In this document: positions 7,037-7,385 of the stretch, one piece after another
How the letters are laid out: each line of letters opens with the position of its first letter
Numbering within the stretch: the first letter of the stretch is position 1
Source of the DNA: PUPG01 sp964463915
GTDB taxonomy: Bacteria; Bacteroidota; Bacteroidia; Bacteroidales; UBA7960
DNA length: 7,385 nucleotides
Assembly: GCA_964463915.1 (NCBI GenBank)
Contig: CAYXEH010000075.1
Span: forward strand, 1 to 7,385
Reading direction: 5' to 3'
The notes under the pieces: generated by a model
Seen by the model: only the letters and a program-made list of their open reading frames with translations
What the model was told of the DNA's origin: nothing
Databases searched by the model: none
Position numbers and translations under genes: made by a program

Positions 7037-7150
7037 TCATATCTGCCAGGGGTTATGTCTCCACATCCGGCCGGTTTTTTTACCCATATCGGTCGGGGTT
7101 TTATGCCCACATCCCTCCGGGGTTTTATCCTGGGTTTTTTACCCATACCT
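7037..7150. repeat. 23-base tandem repeat array upstream of the transporter
   Basis: Three exact-length units lie head to tail at 7061-7083, 7084-7106 and 7107-7129. Each begins CCAYATC and carries a central CGG or CCGG run followed by GGTTTT. A 24-base relative precedes them (7037-7060), and a shortened unit (7130-7142) plus a partial start (CCATACC at 7143) follow. Further GGGTTTT motifs at 7009-7016 and 7026-7032 suggest the array once extended closer to the transporter start. The spacing is contiguous, with no unique spacers. Confidence 0.7.
7131..7145. repeat. Small hairpin TGGGT-TTTTT-ACCCA
   Basis: A perfect five-base inverted repeat with a five-T loop at the distal edge of the 23-base array. 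It arises where a truncated unit meets the next unit. No poly-T tail follows on either strand, so I do not call it a terminator. Confidence 0.35.
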
Positions 7151-7220
7151 GTACACAGCGGTTGTGCCCTGTTATTTGAAAAGTTTAAAGATAAAAAAAA
7201 TTACGGTACAAAATGCAGGT

Positions 7221-7240
7221 ATAACCCCTTAGGGATCATG
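7221..7240. repeat. REP-like palindromic element, copy in spacer
   Basis: ATAACCCCTTAGGGATCATG on the plus strand matches the minus-strand reading of the third 23-base unit (AACCCCGGAGGGAT core) except for two core bases and a small length difference. It has CCCT-T-AGGG dyad symmetry. Likeness to elements at 7112-7122 and 7368-7384 suggests a dispersed family. Confidence 0.4.
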
Positions 7241-7263
7241 CTTTAAATAACCGGATTACTCCG

Positions 7264-7273
7264 CAAACGTTTG
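7264..7273. promoter_or_regulatory. Candidate LacI-family operator palindrome
   Basis: CAAACGTTTG is a perfect ten-base palindrome with a central CG, as in operators of many LacI-family sugar regulators. It lies about 308 bases upstream of the transporter ATG, far for direct control of that gene unless the leader is long, and could instead serve a gene beyond the right edge. Ten-base palindromes also occur by chance. Confidence 0.3.
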
Positions 7274-7302
7274 TTTTTTATTCCTGCCGCCCCCGTATCT
7301 GA

Positions 7303-7314
7303 ACCCTGCAGGGT
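7303..7314. repeat. 12-base perfect palindrome ACCCTGCAGGGT
   Basis: A perfect twelve-base palindrome without a loop. It shares the CCC-to-GGG layout of the neighbouring GC-rich palindromes, and CCCTGC also recurs on the minus strand at 7004-7010 and 7021-7028, so it may be a variant of the same repeat family. Confidence 0.4.
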
Positions 7315-7367
7315 ACAGGCTTATTCCTTACGAGTGCCGAACCGGGCCTCCTTCCACCCCCCGTGCA

Positions 7368-7384
7368 TGACCCCGGAGGGGTCA
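7368..7384. repeat. Perfect GC-rich inverted repeat at the window edge
   Basis: TGACCCC-GGA-GGGGTCA has seven-base perfect arms and a three-base loop. The internal ACCCCGGAGGG is identical, over eleven bases, to the minus-strand reading of the third 23-base unit (7112-7122), linking the two. It could be a REP-type element or the terminator stem of a gene beyond the window, but no T tract is visible before the sequence ends. Confidence 0.5.
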
Positions 7385-7385
7385 C

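Larger units (their letters stand above)
6957..7385. other. Non-coding region upstream of the transporter, rich in repeats
   Basis: No credible gene is visible in these 429 bases. Small plus-strand open frames at about 6990-7246 are low-complexity by-products of tandem repeats. The region holds a 23-base tandem array (about 7037-7150), several CCCC-NNN-GGG(G) palindromes (7112-7122, 7221-7240, 7303-7314, 7368-7384), an A/T-rich block (7171-7203) and a candidate operator (7264-7273). The transporter promoter should lie here, but I find no TAnnTTTG match on the minus strand; TATCTTTA at 7193-7186 is the nearest, with no correctly spaced partner. Confidence 0.6.

Noticed and set aside
7037..7150. 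CRISPR array
   Set aside because: The units abut directly with no unique spacers, vary in sequence, and no cas genes are present.
7186..7213. Transporter promoter with TTTTG (7213-7209) and TATCTTTA (7193-7186) on the minus strand
   Set aside because: The second box misses the final G of TAnnTTTG, and the 15-base spacer is shorter than the usual 19-21.
6990..7246. Two small plus-strand open frames (80 and 63 codons)
   Set aside because: Their peptides are direct translations of the 23-base tandem repeats and carry no domain-like character.
7367..7385. Start of a plus-strand gene at the ATG at 7367-7369
   Set aside because: The bases after the ATG are fully explained by the perfect inverted repeat, and the window ends after six codons.

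Overview
The window looks like a bacterial contig piece from the phylum Bacteroidota, probably from a metagenome or draft assembly because it carries a run of exactly 100 N. The evidence is a Bacteroidota-type Ig-like lipoprotein with the PTGGPRD signature right after its lipidated cysteine, an SLC45-type sugar transporter of the form common in that phylum, mostly Shine-Dalgarno-free starts, and a TAnnTTTG-type promoter element. I cannot place it below phylum with confidence.

All four recognisable genes lie on the minus strand, so transcription runs from high to low coordinates. In that order they are: a sugar transporter of the major facilitator superfamily (6956 to 5194, 3' end lost in the gap), a 100-N gap (5094-5193), a GH77 4-alpha-glucanotransferase malQ (5088-3604), a PfkB-family carbohydrate kinase (start 3478, stop 2369), and, after a 354-base non-coding stretch, an outer-envelope Ig-like lipoprotein (start 2014, stop 173). 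The first three make a plausible alpha-glucan/maltodextrin operon: uptake of maltose or malto-oligosaccharides, disproportionation by MalQ, and phosphorylation of a released sugar or related metabolite by the kinase. The kinase substrate is not determined by the sequence. The lipoprotein probably has its own promoter and need not share this function.

The most unusual content is non-coding. Every readable intergenic region carries a degenerate short tandem repeat, each with a different unit: a 28-29-base period at 2043-2142, a 24-base period at 3483-3554, a heptanucleotide at 3583-3610 that supplies the malQ stop codon, and a 23-base period at about 7037-7150. The right-hand region (6957-7385) also holds several GC-rich palindromes with a CCCC-NNN-GGG(G) core that resemble each other and the 23-base repeat, as a REP-like family would, plus a perfect CAAACGTTTG palindrome that could be a LacI-family operator.

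No new multi-gene system such as a defence island, CRISPR array, RNA gene or transposase is visible.
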